From NCBI GenBank assembly GCA_036555065.1, contig DATBLZ010000040.1, positions 1-64,000 of the forward strand: 64,000 nt of DNA, given 5' to 3'. The translations under genes were made by a program, and so were the position numbers. The notes under the pieces are model-generated. The model was given only the letters and a program-made list of their open reading frames with translations, ran no database searches and was not told the DNA's origin. The DNA comes from DATBLZ01 sp036555065. GTDB taxonomy: Bacteria > Pseudomonadota > Gammaproteobacteria > Steroidobacterales > Rariloculaceae. This document shows positions 26,778 to 34,950 of this stretch, one piece after another (position 1 is the first letter of the stretch; the number at the start of each line of letters is the position of its first letter).

Positions 26778-28198
26778 GAAAGCTCATGGGCCCGATCCGT
26801 TGTGTGCACTTCGTCGGCATCGGCGGAGTGGGCATGGCCGGAATCGCGGAGGTGCTCATCAATCTCGGCTACCGCGTGCAAGGGTCGGATCTCAAGCTCG
26901 GCGCAACGACGGCGCGCCTGACATCGCTCGGCGCCGTCGTCCACGAGGGGCACGCCGTCGAGCACTTGGGCGACGCCGACGTCGTCGTCGTCTCGAGCGC
27001 CGTCGCCAAGGACAATCCGGAGATTGTGGGTGCGCAACAACGGCGCATCCCCGTCGTTGCGCGCGCGCAGATGCTCGGCGAGCTCATGCGCTTCCGTTAC
27101 GGTATTGCGGTGGCGGGCACCCATGGCAAGACGACGACGACGAGCCTCGTTGCGAGCGTCCTTGCCGAAGGGGGCCTCGATCCCACGTTCGTGATCGGCG
27201 GCCGCCTCGCGAGCGCCGGCGCGAATGCGAAGCTCGGCGCCGGCGAGTACCTCGTTGCCGAGGCCGACGAGAGCGACGCGTCCTTCTTGCACTTGCAGCC
27301 CATGATCGCCGTCGTGACGAATATTGACGCCGATCATCTCGGCACCTACGGCGGCGACATGGGCCGGCTCAAGCAGGCGTTTCTCGAGTTCTTGCACAAT
27401 CTCCCGTTCTACGGCCTCGCGGTGCTCTGCAGCGACGACGCGAACACGCGCGAGCTGATCCCCGACGTCGGCCGGCGCGTCGTCAGTTACGGGTTCGGCG
27501 ACCGCGCCGACGTGCGCGTCGTCGCCGTCGAGCGGCATGGTTTGCAGACGGAGTTCACGGTCGCCGTGCGCGGCGAGCGCGACGAGCAGAGGTTTAGGCT
27601 CAATCTGCCCGGCGCGCACAACGTGACGAATGCGCTCGCGGCAATCGCCGTCGCCAACGAGCTCGGCATCCCCGCCGACGCGGTTCGTGCGGCGTTCGAG
27701 AAGTTCGGCGGCATCGACCGGCGTTTACAGCGGCTCGGCAGCGTGCGCACGGCCGCGGGCCAAGTGACCTTCGTCGACGACTACGGCCACCATCCGACCG
27801 AAATCGCGGCGACGCTCGCCGCAACCCGCGACGCCTGGCCTGGGCGGCGCATCGTCGTCGTCTTTCAGCCGCATCGCTACACGCGCACCCGCGACCTGCT
27901 CGATGATTTCGCGCGCGTGCTCGCGGGTGTGGAGGCGCTCGTTCTCACCGAGGTTTACTCGGCGGGCGAGGAGGCGATTACGGGCGCGGACGGCAAGGCG
28001 CTCGCGCGCGCTGTGCGCGCGCGCGGCGCCGTGGAGCCCGTGTTCATCGACGACTTGAGCGAGCTCCCGGCTGTGCTCGGCAACATCATTCGCGCCGACG
28101 ACGTCGTTCTTACGCTCGGCGCGGGCAGCATCGGCGGAATCGCCCCCTCGCTGCCGAAGGCGCTGACCCTGCGCGCGCCGGTCGGAGTCAAGTCGTGA
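26774..28198 (+). CDS. murC: UDP-MurNAc:L-alanine ligase MurC
   Basis: 474 residues from ATG at 26774 (ATGA overlap with murG). VHFVGIGGVGMAGIAEVL, P-loop AGTHGKTTTTSLV, EADESDASFL and the FQPHRYTRT motif. First ligase of the UDP-MurNAc peptide pathway. Confidence 0.97.
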   Translation: MRKLMGPIRCVHFVGIGGVGMAGIAEVLINLGYRVQGSDLKLGATTARLTSLGAVVHEGHAVEHLGDADVVVVSSAVAKDNPEIVGAQQRRIPVVARAQMLGELMRFRYGIAVAGTHGKTTTTSLVASVLAEGGLDPTFVIGGRLASAGANAKLGAGEYLVAEADESDASFLHLQPMIAVVTNIDADHLGTYGGDMGRLKQAFLEFLHNLPFYGLAVLCSDDANTRELIPDVGRRVVSYGFGDRADVRVVAVERHGLQTEFTVAVRGERDEQRFRLNLPGAHNVTNALAAIAVANELGIPADAVRAAFEKFGGIDRRLQRLGSVRTAAGQVTFVDDYGHHPTEIAATLAATRDAWPGRRIVVVFQPHRYTRTRDLLDDFARVLAGVEALVLTEVYSAGEEAITGADGKALARAVRARGAVEPVFIDDLSELPAVLGNIIRADDVVLTLGAGSIGGIAPSLPKALTLRAPVGVKS

Positions 28199-29199
28199 GC
28201 GCGGCGATGAGCGAAAAGCCGCCCGTGCCGCACGTGCTCATCAATGAGTCGTTGCGACGCTACACGTCATGGCGCGTCGGCGGGCCCGCGGATTTGCTCT
28301 GTCGCCCCGCAAGCCTCGAGGAGCTGCAAGCATTCTTGGCGTCCGTGCCCGCCGAGATGCCCGTGACGTGGCTCGGCTTGGGCTCGAACGTGCTCGTTCG
28401 CGACGGCGGTATCCGCGGCGCAGTCGTCTGCACGAGCGGTCTGCCACGCGTGATCGAGCGCCTCGACGCGGGCATGGATGCCCGCGGTAGAGCAACGCAG
28501 GGAGCAGTTGCCGACGCGGGCACGGATGCCCGCGGTAGAGCAACGCAGGGAGCAGTTGCCGACGCGGGCCGCGTGCGTGCCGGTGCCGGCGTGCCGTGCG
28601 CGACGCTCGCGCGACGCTGCGTGCGCTGGAAGCTCGGGCCCGCGGCATTCTTCGCGGGGATCCCGGGCTCGCTCGGCGGCGCTCTCGCAATGAACGCAGG
28701 CGCATACGGCGCGGAAACTTGGGAGCGCGTCGAGAGCGTCACGACGATCGATCGCAGCGGCGTTTTGCGTGAGCGCCGGCGCGCAGAGTTCGACATCGGC
28801 TATCGCCACGTCGCGGGCGCGCCCGGCGAGTGGTTCGTCGGCGCCGTGCTCGCTTTCGAGGCGAATCGTGTTGGCGAGGCGCTCGTAATGAAGGAGCTGC
28901 TCGCGGCGCGCAGCGCCGCCCAGCCGCTCGGCCGGCCAAATGCGGGATCGGTGTTCAGGAACCCCGCAGGCGATTACGCGGGACGGCTCATCGAGGCCGC
29001 GGGCCTCAAAGGGCAGCGCCGGGGCGGAGCGGTCGTATCGGCGAAGCACGCGAATTTCATCATCAATGAGGGAGGGGCCACCGCCGCCGACGTCGAAGGA
29101 CTCATCGAGACCGTGCGCGCCGCCGTCAAAGAGCAGACGGGTGTTCTGCTCGAGCTCGAGGTGCGCGTCCTCGGCGAGCGCGGCGGAGCGCAATCGTGA
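28195..29199 (+). CDS. murB: UDP-N-acetylenolpyruvoylglucosamine reductase MurB with repeat-derived insertion
   Basis: 334 residues from GTG at 28195 (GTGA overlap with murC); ATG at 28207 is an alternative. FAD-binding motifs YTSWRVGGPAD, GLGSNVLV and GIPGSLGGALAMNAGAYG are intact, and the active-site region NAGSVFRNP and the late Glu are kept. It lacks the extra C-terminal loop of E. coli MurB, so it is type II. Residues 91-122 are an extra 32-residue stretch, two copies of a 16-residue unit (DAGxDARGRATQGAVA) between VIERL and RVRAGAG, where relatives have only a few residues. The reading frame stays open across it, so the enzyme is presumably functional. Confidence 0.93.
   Translation: MSAAMSEKPPVPHVLINESLRRYTSWRVGGPADLLCRPASLEELQAFLASVPAEMPVTWLGLGSNVLVRDGGIRGAVVCTSGLPRVIERLDAGMDARGRATQGAVADAGTDARGRATQGAVADAGRVRAGAGVPCATLARRCVRWKLGPAAFFAGIPGSLGGALAMNAGAYGAETWERVESVTTIDRSGVLRERRRAEFDIGYRHVAGAPGEWFVGAVLAFEANRVGEALVMKELLAARSAAQPLGRPNAGSVFRNPAGDYAGRLIEAAGLKGQRRGGAVVSAKHANFIINEGGATAADVEGLIETVRAAVKEQTGVLLELEVRVLGERGGAQS
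28465..28512 (+). repeat. 48-bp palindromic repeat unit 1 inside murB
   Basis: This unit starts GACGCGGGCATGG and ends AGCAGTTGCC. It has two dyads: GCGGGCAT/ATGCCCGC around a GG loop (28468-28485) and GCAAC/GTTGC in its second half. The next unit is identical but for one base. In frame it encodes 16 residues. Confidence 0.95.
28513..28560 (+). repeat. 48-bp palindromic repeat unit 2 inside murB
   Basis: Second tandem copy, one base different from unit 1 (C for T in the first dyad). The first nine bases of a third copy, GACGCGGGC, follow at 28561-28569 before normal murB sequence resumes. Confidence 0.95.
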
Positions 29200-29996
29200 T
29201 GCGCGCGCGCGTCAATCGCCGCAAGACGCCGCGACGCTCGTGGCGCCTGCCGCGCGTGCGCATCAACAAGTGGGCAGTACTCGCGCCGCTGGCCGTGCTC
29301 GGCGGCGCCGCGGCGCTCGCCCCAGTCGCGCACGAGCTGCTCGATCGCCCCGTCGGCGCGCTCGTGGTCGAAGGCACGTTCCAGCGCGTCACCGCGATCG
29401 AGGTGCAAGAGGCGGCCGCGGACGCGCTCAGCGGCGGCTTCCTGTCGCTCGATTTGGCGCGCTTACGCGCGAGCATTGCCGCACTCGACTGGGTGGACTC
29501 CGTGCGCGTCGCGCGCGCCTGGCCGGACGTCGTGAGCGTGAGCATTACCGAGCATCAGGCAGCCGCGCGGTGGGGAGAGACCGGCCTCCTCAACGTACGC
29601 GGCGAGCTCTTCACCGAGAACGCGCGCCATGCGTATGCGGAGCTGCCGAAGCTTTCGGGGCCGCCCGGCAGCGAGGCCGAAGTCGCGCGTCTTTATCTCG
29701 CCGTGCGCGGCCGCCTTGCGGACGCGCACCTCGCGCTCGCCGCGTTGCGCATCGACGCGCGCCGGGCCGTCGAGATCGAGCTCGGCACCGGTCAGGTGAT
29801 CAAGCTCGGGAGCCGCGACCTCGACTCGCGCCTCGAGCGCTTTTTCACGGTTGCGGCGCCGACGCTCGCTGCCGACCTCGAACGCGTCGCCTACATCGAC
29901 TTGCGGTACACGAACGGATTTGCAGTCGGCTGGCAAAGCGCAGCGCCCGCGGACGCGACGCTCGCGCGCATGACGGGGGTCGACACTCGTGGCTAG
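29199..29996 (+). CDS. ftsQ: Cell division protein FtsQ
   Basis: 265 residues from ATG at 29199, one base overlapping the murB stop; GTG at 29196 is an alternative. A basic cytoplasmic tail (RRKTPRRSWRLPR), one transmembrane helix (about residues 26-45), a POTRA domain starting at VGALVVEGTFQRVTAIEV and a beta domain with WVDSVRVARAWPDVVSVSI. It is the periplasmic hub of the divisome. ddlB, often found between murB and ftsQ, is absent. Confidence 0.94.
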   Translation: MRARVNRRKTPRRSWRLPRVRINKWAVLAPLAVLGGAAALAPVAHELLDRPVGALVVEGTFQRVTAIEVQEAAADALSGGFLSLDLARLRASIAALDWVDSVRVARAWPDVVSVSITEHQAAARWGETGLLNVRGELFTENARHAYAELPKLSGPPGSEAEVARLYLAVRGRLADAHLALAALRIDARRAVEIELGTGQVIKLGSRDLDSRLERFFTVAAPTLAADLERVAYIDLRYTNGFAVGWQSAAPADATLARMTGVDTRG

Positions 29997-31224
29997 ACGC
30001 GACGACCGCAACCTCATCGTCGGCCTCGACGTTGGCACGTCGAAAGTCGTCGCGATCGTCGCGGAGGTCGCCCCCGACGATCGCCTCGAGGTCATCGGCT
30101 TGGGCTCGAGCGCGTCGCGCGGCTTGAAGCGCGGCGTCGTCGTCAATATCGAATCTACGGTGCAGTCGATCCAGCGCGCCGTCGAGGAGGCGGAGCTCAT
30201 GGCCGGCTGCGAGATCAACTCCGTGTACACCGGCATCGCCGGCAGCCACGTGCGCAGCCTCAACTCGCACGGGATCGTCGCGATCCGCGATCGCGAGGTC
30301 AGCCAAAGCGATGTCGAGCGCGTGATCGACGCGGCCCGCGCGGTTGCGATTCCCGCCGATCAGCGCGTCCTGCACGTGCTGCCGCAGGAGTTCATCATCG
30401 ATTCCCAAGAGGGGATTCCCGAGCCGATAGGCATGTCGGGCGTACGGCTCGAGGCGAAGGTGCATCTCGTCACGGGCGCCGTCAGCGCCGCGCAGAATAT
30501 CGTCAAGTGCGTGCAGCGCTGCGGCTTGAGCGTCGAAGACATCGTGCTCGAGCAGCTGGCCTCGAGCTACGCAGTGCTCAACGAGGACGAGAAAGAGCTC
30601 GGTGTGTGCCTCGTCGATATGGGCGGCGGCACGACCGATATCGCGGTTTTCTGCGGCGGCGCAATCCAGCACACGTCGGTCATTCCGATCGCCGGCGCGC
30701 AGGTCACGAACGACATCGCCGTGTCGTTGCGCACGCCCGCGCAGTACGCCGAGGAGCTCAAGATCAAGTACGCGTGCGCGCTGTCGCAACTCGCCAATCC
30801 CGACGAGACCATCGAGGTTCCGAGCGTCGGCGACCGTCCGCCGCGGCGGCTGGCCCGCCAAACGCTCGCCGAGGTCGTCGAGCCGCGCTACGAGGAGCTG
30901 TTTCACCTCGTGCGCAAGGAGCTGCGCCGGTCGGGTTTCGAGGAGCTCATTGCCGCCGGAGTCGTGCTGACCGGCGGGAGCGCGAAGATGGAGGGAGTGA
31001 TCGATCTTGCCGAAGAAGTGTTTCACATGCCCGTGCGCCTCGGCGTTCCGCAATACGTCGATGGCCTCGTCGATGTCGTCCGCAATCCGATTCACGCGAC
31101 GGGCGTGGGTCTCTTGCTCTATGGCAAAGAGGCGCTCGAGACCAAAGCGCAAGCTCAGCACGCGCGGCTCGGCTTGGGCGGCATGCTGCAGAAGATGAGG
31201 TCCTGGTTTCAGGTGAATTTTTGA
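29989..31224 (+). CDS. ftsA: Cell division protein FtsA
   Basis: 411 residues from GTG at 29989, overlapping ftsQ by 8 bp. Actin-like ATPase motifs: VGLDVGTSKVVAIVAEV, LVDMGGGTTDIAVF and AGVVLTGGSAKMEGV. The C-terminal amphipathic membrane helix is MLQKMRSWFQVNF. It tethers FtsZ filaments to the membrane. Confidence 0.98.
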   Translation: MARRDDRNLIVGLDVGTSKVVAIVAEVAPDDRLEVIGLGSSASRGLKRGVVVNIESTVQSIQRAVEEAELMAGCEINSVYTGIAGSHVRSLNSHGIVAIRDREVSQSDVERVIDAARAVAIPADQRVLHVLPQEFIIDSQEGIPEPIGMSGVRLEAKVHLVTGAVSAAQNIVKCVQRCGLSVEDIVLEQLASSYAVLNEDEKELGVCLVDMGGGTTDIAVFCGGAIQHTSVIPIAGAQVTNDIAVSLRTPAQYAEELKIKYACALSQLANPDETIEVPSVGDRPPRRLARQTLAEVVEPRYEELFHLVRKELRRSGFEELIAAGVVLTGGSAKMEGVIDLAEEVFHMPVRLGVPQYVDGLVDVVRNPIHATGVGLLLYGKEALETKAQAQHARLGLGGMLQKMRSWFQVNF

Positions 31225-31260
31225 TTCTTCCAATTTGCTCACTTTGAAAGGAGTCTAGAC

Positions 31261-32412
31261 ATGTTCGAACTGATGGACGGCTATAGCCAAACCGCGATTA
31301 TCAAGGTAATCGGCGTCGGGGGCGGTGGCGGTAACGCCGTGGCGCACATGGTTCGCCAGGGAATCGAGGGCGTCGATTTCATCTGCGCTAATACGGATTC
31401 GCAGGCGCTCAAGAGCATCAAAGTCAAAACGGGTCTGCAGATCGGCTGCAACATCACCAAAGGCTTGGGCGCCGGGGCGAACCCCGATGTCGGCAGACAA
31501 GCCGCGATGGAGGATCGCGATCGCATTCAAGAAGTGATCGAAGGCGCCGACATGCTGTTTATCACCGCGGGCTTGGGCGGCGGAACCGGCACGGGTGCTG
31601 CGCCCGTGATCGCCCAGCTCGCGAAGGAGGCCGGGATCCTCACGGTCGCCGTCGTGACTCGGCCGTTCTTGATGGAAGGCAGCAAACGCATGCGCGTTGC
31701 CGACCAAGGCATCGCCGAGCTCGGCAAGTACGTCGACTCTTTGATCACTATTCCGAACGAGAAGCTCCTCACGGTGCTCGGGCCGACGACGACTCTGCTC
31801 GATGCGTTTCGTGCCGCGAACGAGGTGCTGCAAGGAGCCGTCCAGGGAATCGCCGAGCTCATCACTCGGCCGGGGCTCATCAACGTCGATTTCGCCGACG
31901 TGCGCACGGTCATGTCGGAGATGGGCATGGCGATGATGGGCACGGGCATCGCGACGGGCGAAGGTCGCGCGCGCATCGCGGCCGAAGCCGCGATCTCGAG
32001 CCCGCTGCTCGAGGACATCAACGTCGCGGGCGCCAACGGCATTCTCGTCAACGTCACGGCCGGCCCGGATCTCGCGATCGGCGAGTTCCAGGAAGTCGGC
32101 GACACCGTCAAGCAATTTGCGTCCGAGGATGCGACCGTGGTCATCGGGACCGTCATCGATCCCGAGATGGACAAGGACATCCGCGTGACCGTCGTCGCGA
32201 CGGGCTTGGGGCAGGCGGCGGCCGTCGAGCAGGAACCGATCAAAGTGGTTCGCAAGACCATGCGGCCGCGCGAGACGAACTACCGCGACTTCGACACGCC
32301 GGCCGTGCAGCGTAAACAGGCGGCGGTCGAGGAGACTGCGGCGGCTCCCGATGAGGACGCTCTCCAGGAGCTGCTCGATGTCCCGGCGTTTCTGCGGCGG
32401 CAGGCGAACTGA
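31261..32412 (+). CDS. ftsZ: Cell division GTPase FtsZ
   Basis: 383 residues. Tubulin signature GGGTGTGAAPVIA, the N-terminal GVGGGGGNAV, and a C-terminal conserved peptide DVPAFLRRQAN that binds FtsA and ZipA-type partners. A strong ribosome site, AAAGGAG, lies 9 bases before ATG in the 36-bp gap after ftsA. It polymerises into the Z ring. Confidence 0.99.
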   Translation: MFELMDGYSQTAIIKVIGVGGGGGNAVAHMVRQGIEGVDFICANTDSQALKSIKVKTGLQIGCNITKGLGAGANPDVGRQAAMEDRDRIQEVIEGADMLFITAGLGGGTGTGAAPVIAQLAKEAGILTVAVVTRPFLMEGSKRMRVADQGIAELGKYVDSLITIPNEKLLTVLGPTTTLLDAFRAANEVLQGAVQGIAELITRPGLINVDFADVRTVMSEMGMAMMGTGIATGEGRARIAAEAAISSPLLEDINVAGANGILVNVTAGPDLAIGEFQEVGDTVKQFASEDATVVIGTVIDPEMDKDIRVTVVATGLGQAAAVEQEPIKVVRKTMRPRETNYRDFDTPAVQRKQAAVEETAAAPDEDALQELLDVPAFLRRQAN

Positions 32413-32432
32413 TCGAGCAGGAGCTCGGGCAG

Positions 32433-32461
32433 TTCCTTGCGGCCCGCGCGGCCGCTATGCT
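32433..32461 (+). promoter_or_regulatory. Candidate promoter of lpxC
   Basis: In the 84-bp gap between ftsZ and lpxC, TTCCTT (32433-32438) and TATGCT (32456-32461) are separated by 17 bp. The -35 is poor and the spacer very GC-rich, so this is tentative. Confidence 0.35.
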
Positions 32462-32496
32462 AGGGTTCGCGCCTTTCCGCCGGGGACCTGACTGTC

Positions 32497-33408
32497 TTGA
32501 AGCAACGCACGCTTAGGGATTCGATTCGCGCGACGGGGATTGGCCTGCATAGCGGCGCCAAGGTCTACATGACGTTGCGGCCGGCGCCCGCGAATACCGG
32601 CATCGTGTTTCGACGCCTCGATTTGCCGGAGCCCGTCGACATACCGGCCGATGCCCTGTCCGTCACGCAGACGACTCTCGGTACGACGCTCGAGCGCGGC
32701 GCGGGCAAGGTCGCGACCGTCGAGCACTTGATGTCGGCGTTCGCCGGATTGGGCATCGACAACGCGTTCATCGACTTGACCGCGCCCGAGGTGCCGATCA
32801 TGGATGGCAGCGCGGCGCCGTTCGTGTTCTTGCTGCAATCGGCCGGTATCGAGGAGCAGAACGCGGCAAAGCGTTTCATTCGGATCGTTCGACCCGTCGT
32901 CGTAGAAGAAGGTGACAAGTGGGCGCGCCTCACGCCGCATGATGGCTTCCGCGTCAACTTCGAGATCGATTTCGATCACCCCGTGCTGCGCAAGCACCGC
33001 CAGAAGGCAAGTCTGGAATTTTCGACGACGGCGTTTCTCAAAGAGATTAGCCGCGCGCGGACGTTCGGGTTTCTGCGCGACGTTGAGACGCTGCGTTCCC
33101 ACGATCTCGCGCTCGGCGGCAGCATGGACAACGCAATCGTCATGGACGAGTACCGCGTGCTCAACGAAGACGGCTTGCGATTCCGCGACGAGTTCGTGCG
33201 CCACAAGGTGCTCGATGCCGTGGGCGACTTATATCTGCTCGGCTGCTGTCTCATCGGCGAGTTTACGGGTCACAAGTCCGGTCATCGCCTCAACAACCTG
33301 CTGCTGCGCGCGCTGCTCCGCGAGCCTGCGACGCACGAGGAAGTCGTGTTCGACGAAGAGCGGCGTTCCCCGGTTTCCTATCAGCTCGCCCCGGGTCTCC
33401 CGGATTAG
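32497..33408 (+). CDS. lpxC: UDP-3-O-acyl-N-acetylglucosamine deacetylase LpxC
   Basis: 303 residues from TTG at 32497, giving the family start (M)KQRTLRDSIRATGIGLHSG; no ATG or GTG fits. GGGGA lies upstream. Zinc ligands are in TVEHLMSAFAGLG and HKSGHRLNN. It commits UDP-GlcNAc to lipid A. Its stop overlaps that of dciA on the other strand by 3 bp. Confidence 0.97.
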   Translation: MKQRTLRDSIRATGIGLHSGAKVYMTLRPAPANTGIVFRRLDLPEPVDIPADALSVTQTTLGTTLERGAGKVATVEHLMSAFAGLGIDNAFIDLTAPEVPIMDGSAAPFVFLLQSAGIEEQNAAKRFIRIVRPVVVEEGDKWARLTPHDGFRVNFEIDFDHPVLRKHRQKASLEFSTTAFLKEISRARTFGFLRDVETLRSHDLALGGSMDNAIVMDEYRVLNEDGLRFRDEFVRHKVLDAVGDLYLLGCCLIGEFTGHKSGHRLNNLLLRALLREPATHEEVVFDEERRSPVSYQLAPGLPD

Positions 33409-33701
33409 CCTTTGGGCACGACGCGCACGTGCACTTCGCCGCGTCCGAGCTCGCGGGCGCGATAGCGTACGCGCGCGGCCCAGGCCGCCGAATCGACACC
33501 GAGCACGAGCCTTCCTGCTGCATCCATGCTCGCGCAGACCACGTGCTCAGCCTCGTCGGCGGCAAGGCGAGACCTGACCTCCGCGACCAACTTGCGCCGC
33601 TCCGCGGCCTGGGACAGCAACGTCGCGATGTCGCCGGATTGCAACACATCGGCCAATGGACGGGGACCTGTGCCCCGGGTGTTTTTTGAGACCGGGTTCA
33701 A
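33405..33701 (-). CDS. dciA: DUF721 protein, probable helicase loader DciA
   Basis: About 98 residues if TTG at 33701 is used. The domain pattern is RPLADVLQSGDIATLLSQA, then EHVVCASMDAAGRLVLGVDS and AWAARVRYRAREL, like the pseudomonad DciA encoded at the same place between lpxC and an M23 peptidase before secA. DciA loads the replicative helicase DnaB in bacteria lacking DnaC. The start is uncertain: no ATG exists in frame; TTG at 33656 would cut the conserved RPL, and GTG at 33800 would run across the c-di-GMP riboswitch of the opposite strand. Residues before RPL come from a hairpin-rich sequence that may be an inserted repeat. Confidence 0.8.
   Translation of the reverse strand: MNPVSKNTRGTGPRPLADVLQSGDIATLLSQAAERRKLVAEVRSRLAADEAEHVVCASMDAAGRLVLGVDSAAWAARVRYRARELGRGEVHVRVVPKG
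33661..33687 (+). terminator. Hairpin plus T-run inside dciA, possible terminator or inserted repeat
   Basis: CGGGG (33661-33665) pairs with CCCCG (33673-33677) around a 7-base loop and is followed by GGTG and six Ts. On the plus strand this resembles an intrinsic terminator that could end lpxC readthrough, though it is 250 bases past the lpxC stop and inside antisense coding sequence. Confidence 0.4.
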
Positions 33702-33719
33702 CGTTTTGAGGCTAAAACC

Positions 33720-33748
33720 TTGAGTCTTGGGCTGATTCTGGGCATTCT
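33720..33748 (+). promoter_or_regulatory. Candidate promoter of the riboswitch-M23 peptidase transcript
   Basis: TTGAGT (33720-33725) and CATTCT (33743-33748) with a 17-bp spacer. A start near 33755 would coincide with the 5' edge of the riboswitch, which is the main support; the -10 is weak. Confidence 0.4.
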
Positions 33749-33754
33749 CATGGC

Positions 33755-33850
33755 TCTCGATAAAGGGCAAACCGTCCGAAAGGACGGGACGCAAAGCCAC
33801 CGATCTAAGGGGTTAGTTCCTAAGATAGCGGGGTTGCCGAGTGGCGAATT
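33755..33850 (+). promoter_or_regulatory. Cyclic di-GMP-I (GEMM) riboswitch
   Basis: The conserved core is nearly unchanged: AGGGCAAACC at 33764-33773, stem CCGTCC/GGACGG capped by a GAAA tetraloop (33772-33787), GGGACGCAAAGCCAC at 33786-33800, a P3 arm with ATCT/AGAT pairing, and AGCGGGGTTGCC at 33827-33838. P1 closes with CTCG at 33755 and CGAG at 33838. The AGGGC segment keeps the G expected for c-di-GMP rather than the A of cGAMP-sensing variants. It lies about 90 bases before the M23 peptidase start. Downstream, ATAGG at 33864 can pair with CCTAT at 33893, but no T-run follows, so control may act on translation (GGAGG at 33928-33932). Confidence 0.9.
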
Positions 33851-33941
33851 TCGAAGCAAGCTATAGGCCTGTTGTGTCGGGTCCGGGCCGGGCCCTATAC
33901 GACAATAATAACCATACAAAGGGTCGCGGAGGCTCGGGCGG

Positions 33942-34862
33942 ATGCAACTAATCCTGCTTTCAAAGCACCGCGGACACCTTGGACAGCTGCGCCTGAGCTC
34001 GCGGCGCGCGTGCGCAGCGCTCGCCGGACTCGCGATCGTAGTCTGTGCGTCGAGCTTCTTCGCCGGGTTCCGTACGGCGAGCGTCTTCGGCGTCGCGAAT
34101 CCCGAGATCCAAGTCGCGCAATGGCGCGCCGAGCTCGCGGCGCAAGAGCAAGCCGTCGAGGCCACGCGCCGCGCGTTGCAGCAGAATATCGACGCACTCG
34201 CGTTGCGTATCGGCCAGATGAATGCACACGTGGTCCGCCTGGACGCGCTGGGCTCGAGGCTCACGCAGATGGCGGACCTTAGTGACGGGGAGTTCGATTT
34301 CTCGAGCCCGCCGTCCCTCGGTGGACCCGAAGAGCCCATCGCCGACGGTGAAGCGATGCAGGTCGGTAGCGTCGTCACTGCGCTCAATACGCTCGACGTC
34401 CAGCTCGCCGACCGCGACGCGCAGCTCAGCGTGCTCGAGGATTTCCTTCTCAATCGCAAGCTGCGCGACGAGGTACATCCGGAGGGCCGGCCCGTGACCG
34501 CCGGCTATGTGTCCTCGCGTTTCGGTCATCGGACCGATCCCTTCACAGGACGCCGTGCGTTTCACAAGGGAGTCGACTTTGCGGGCCGTGCGGGCGCCGA
34601 TGTCGTCGCAGTGGCTTCGGGCGTCGTGATTTGGTCCGGGCCGCGTTACGGATACGGCGAGCTCGTCGAGATCAACCACGGCAACGGCTACGTGACGCGA
34701 TATGCGCATAACGCCGACAATCTCGTGGTGATCGGCGAGACGGTCAAACGCGGTCAGGTCATCGCACGCATGGGCGACACGGGTCGCGCCACCGGGCCGA
34801 ACCTCCATTTCGAAGTTCTGCACAACGGCAAAGCCGTCGACCCGCTGATGTACATCCAGTAA
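33942..34862 (+). CDS. M23-family cell-wall peptidase under c-di-GMP riboswitch
   Basis: 306 residues: an N-terminal transmembrane anchor (about residues 22-42), a periplasmic coiled coil (residues about 55-110, with repeated ALRIGQMNAHVVRLDALG heptads), and a C-terminal LytM domain from about residue 180 (GYVSSRFGHRTDPFTGRRAF). Zinc ligands His208 and Asp212 (HKGVD) and His289 (NLHFEV) are present, and YAHN supplies the next His. The first His of the usual HLH motif is Asn287. Relatives next to secA are endopeptidases or regulators of cell-wall enzymes. Its mRNA leader is a c-di-GMP riboswitch. Confidence 0.92.
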   Translation: MQLILLSKHRGHLGQLRLSSRRACAALAGLAIVVCASSFFAGFRTASVFGVANPEIQVAQWRAELAAQEQAVEATRRALQQNIDALALRIGQMNAHVVRLDALGSRLTQMADLSDGEFDFSSPPSLGGPEEPIADGEAMQVGSVVTALNTLDVQLADRDAQLSVLEDFLLNRKLRDEVHPEGRPVTAGYVSSRFGHRTDPFTGRRAFHKGVDFAGRAGADVVAVASGVVIWSGPRYGYGELVEINHGNGYVTRYAHNADNLVVIGETVKRGQVIARMGDTGRATGPNLHFEVLHNGKAVDPLMYIQ

Positions 34863-34933
34863 GAAAAATGCCAGTGCCTCGCAGTGCTCTGGCCCTTGTT
34901 AGGTAAGTAATCCGCCCCCAATCTCCTTACAAT

Positions 34934-34950
34934 AGCGGCCTTTGGCCGCT
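34934..34950 (+). other. Hairpin directly before the secA ribosome-binding site
   Basis: AGCGGCC (34934-34940) and GGCCGCT (34944-34950) form a perfect 7-bp stem with a TTT loop, ending 4 bases before AGGGA, the ribosome site of secA. A TACAAT at 34928-34933 could be the -10 of a secA promoter but has no clear -35. The rest of the 103-base gap after the peptidase shows nothing I recognise. Confidence 0.45.

Noticed and set aside
28465..28569. Tandem repeats in murB as a CRISPR fragment
   Set aside because: The units are directly abutted without unique spacers, lie in frame in a gene, and no cas gene is nearby.
33702..33800. N-terminal extension of dciA to GTG at 33800
   Set aside because: It would be coded opposite the conserved core of the c-di-GMP riboswitch, whose sequence is fixed by RNA structure.
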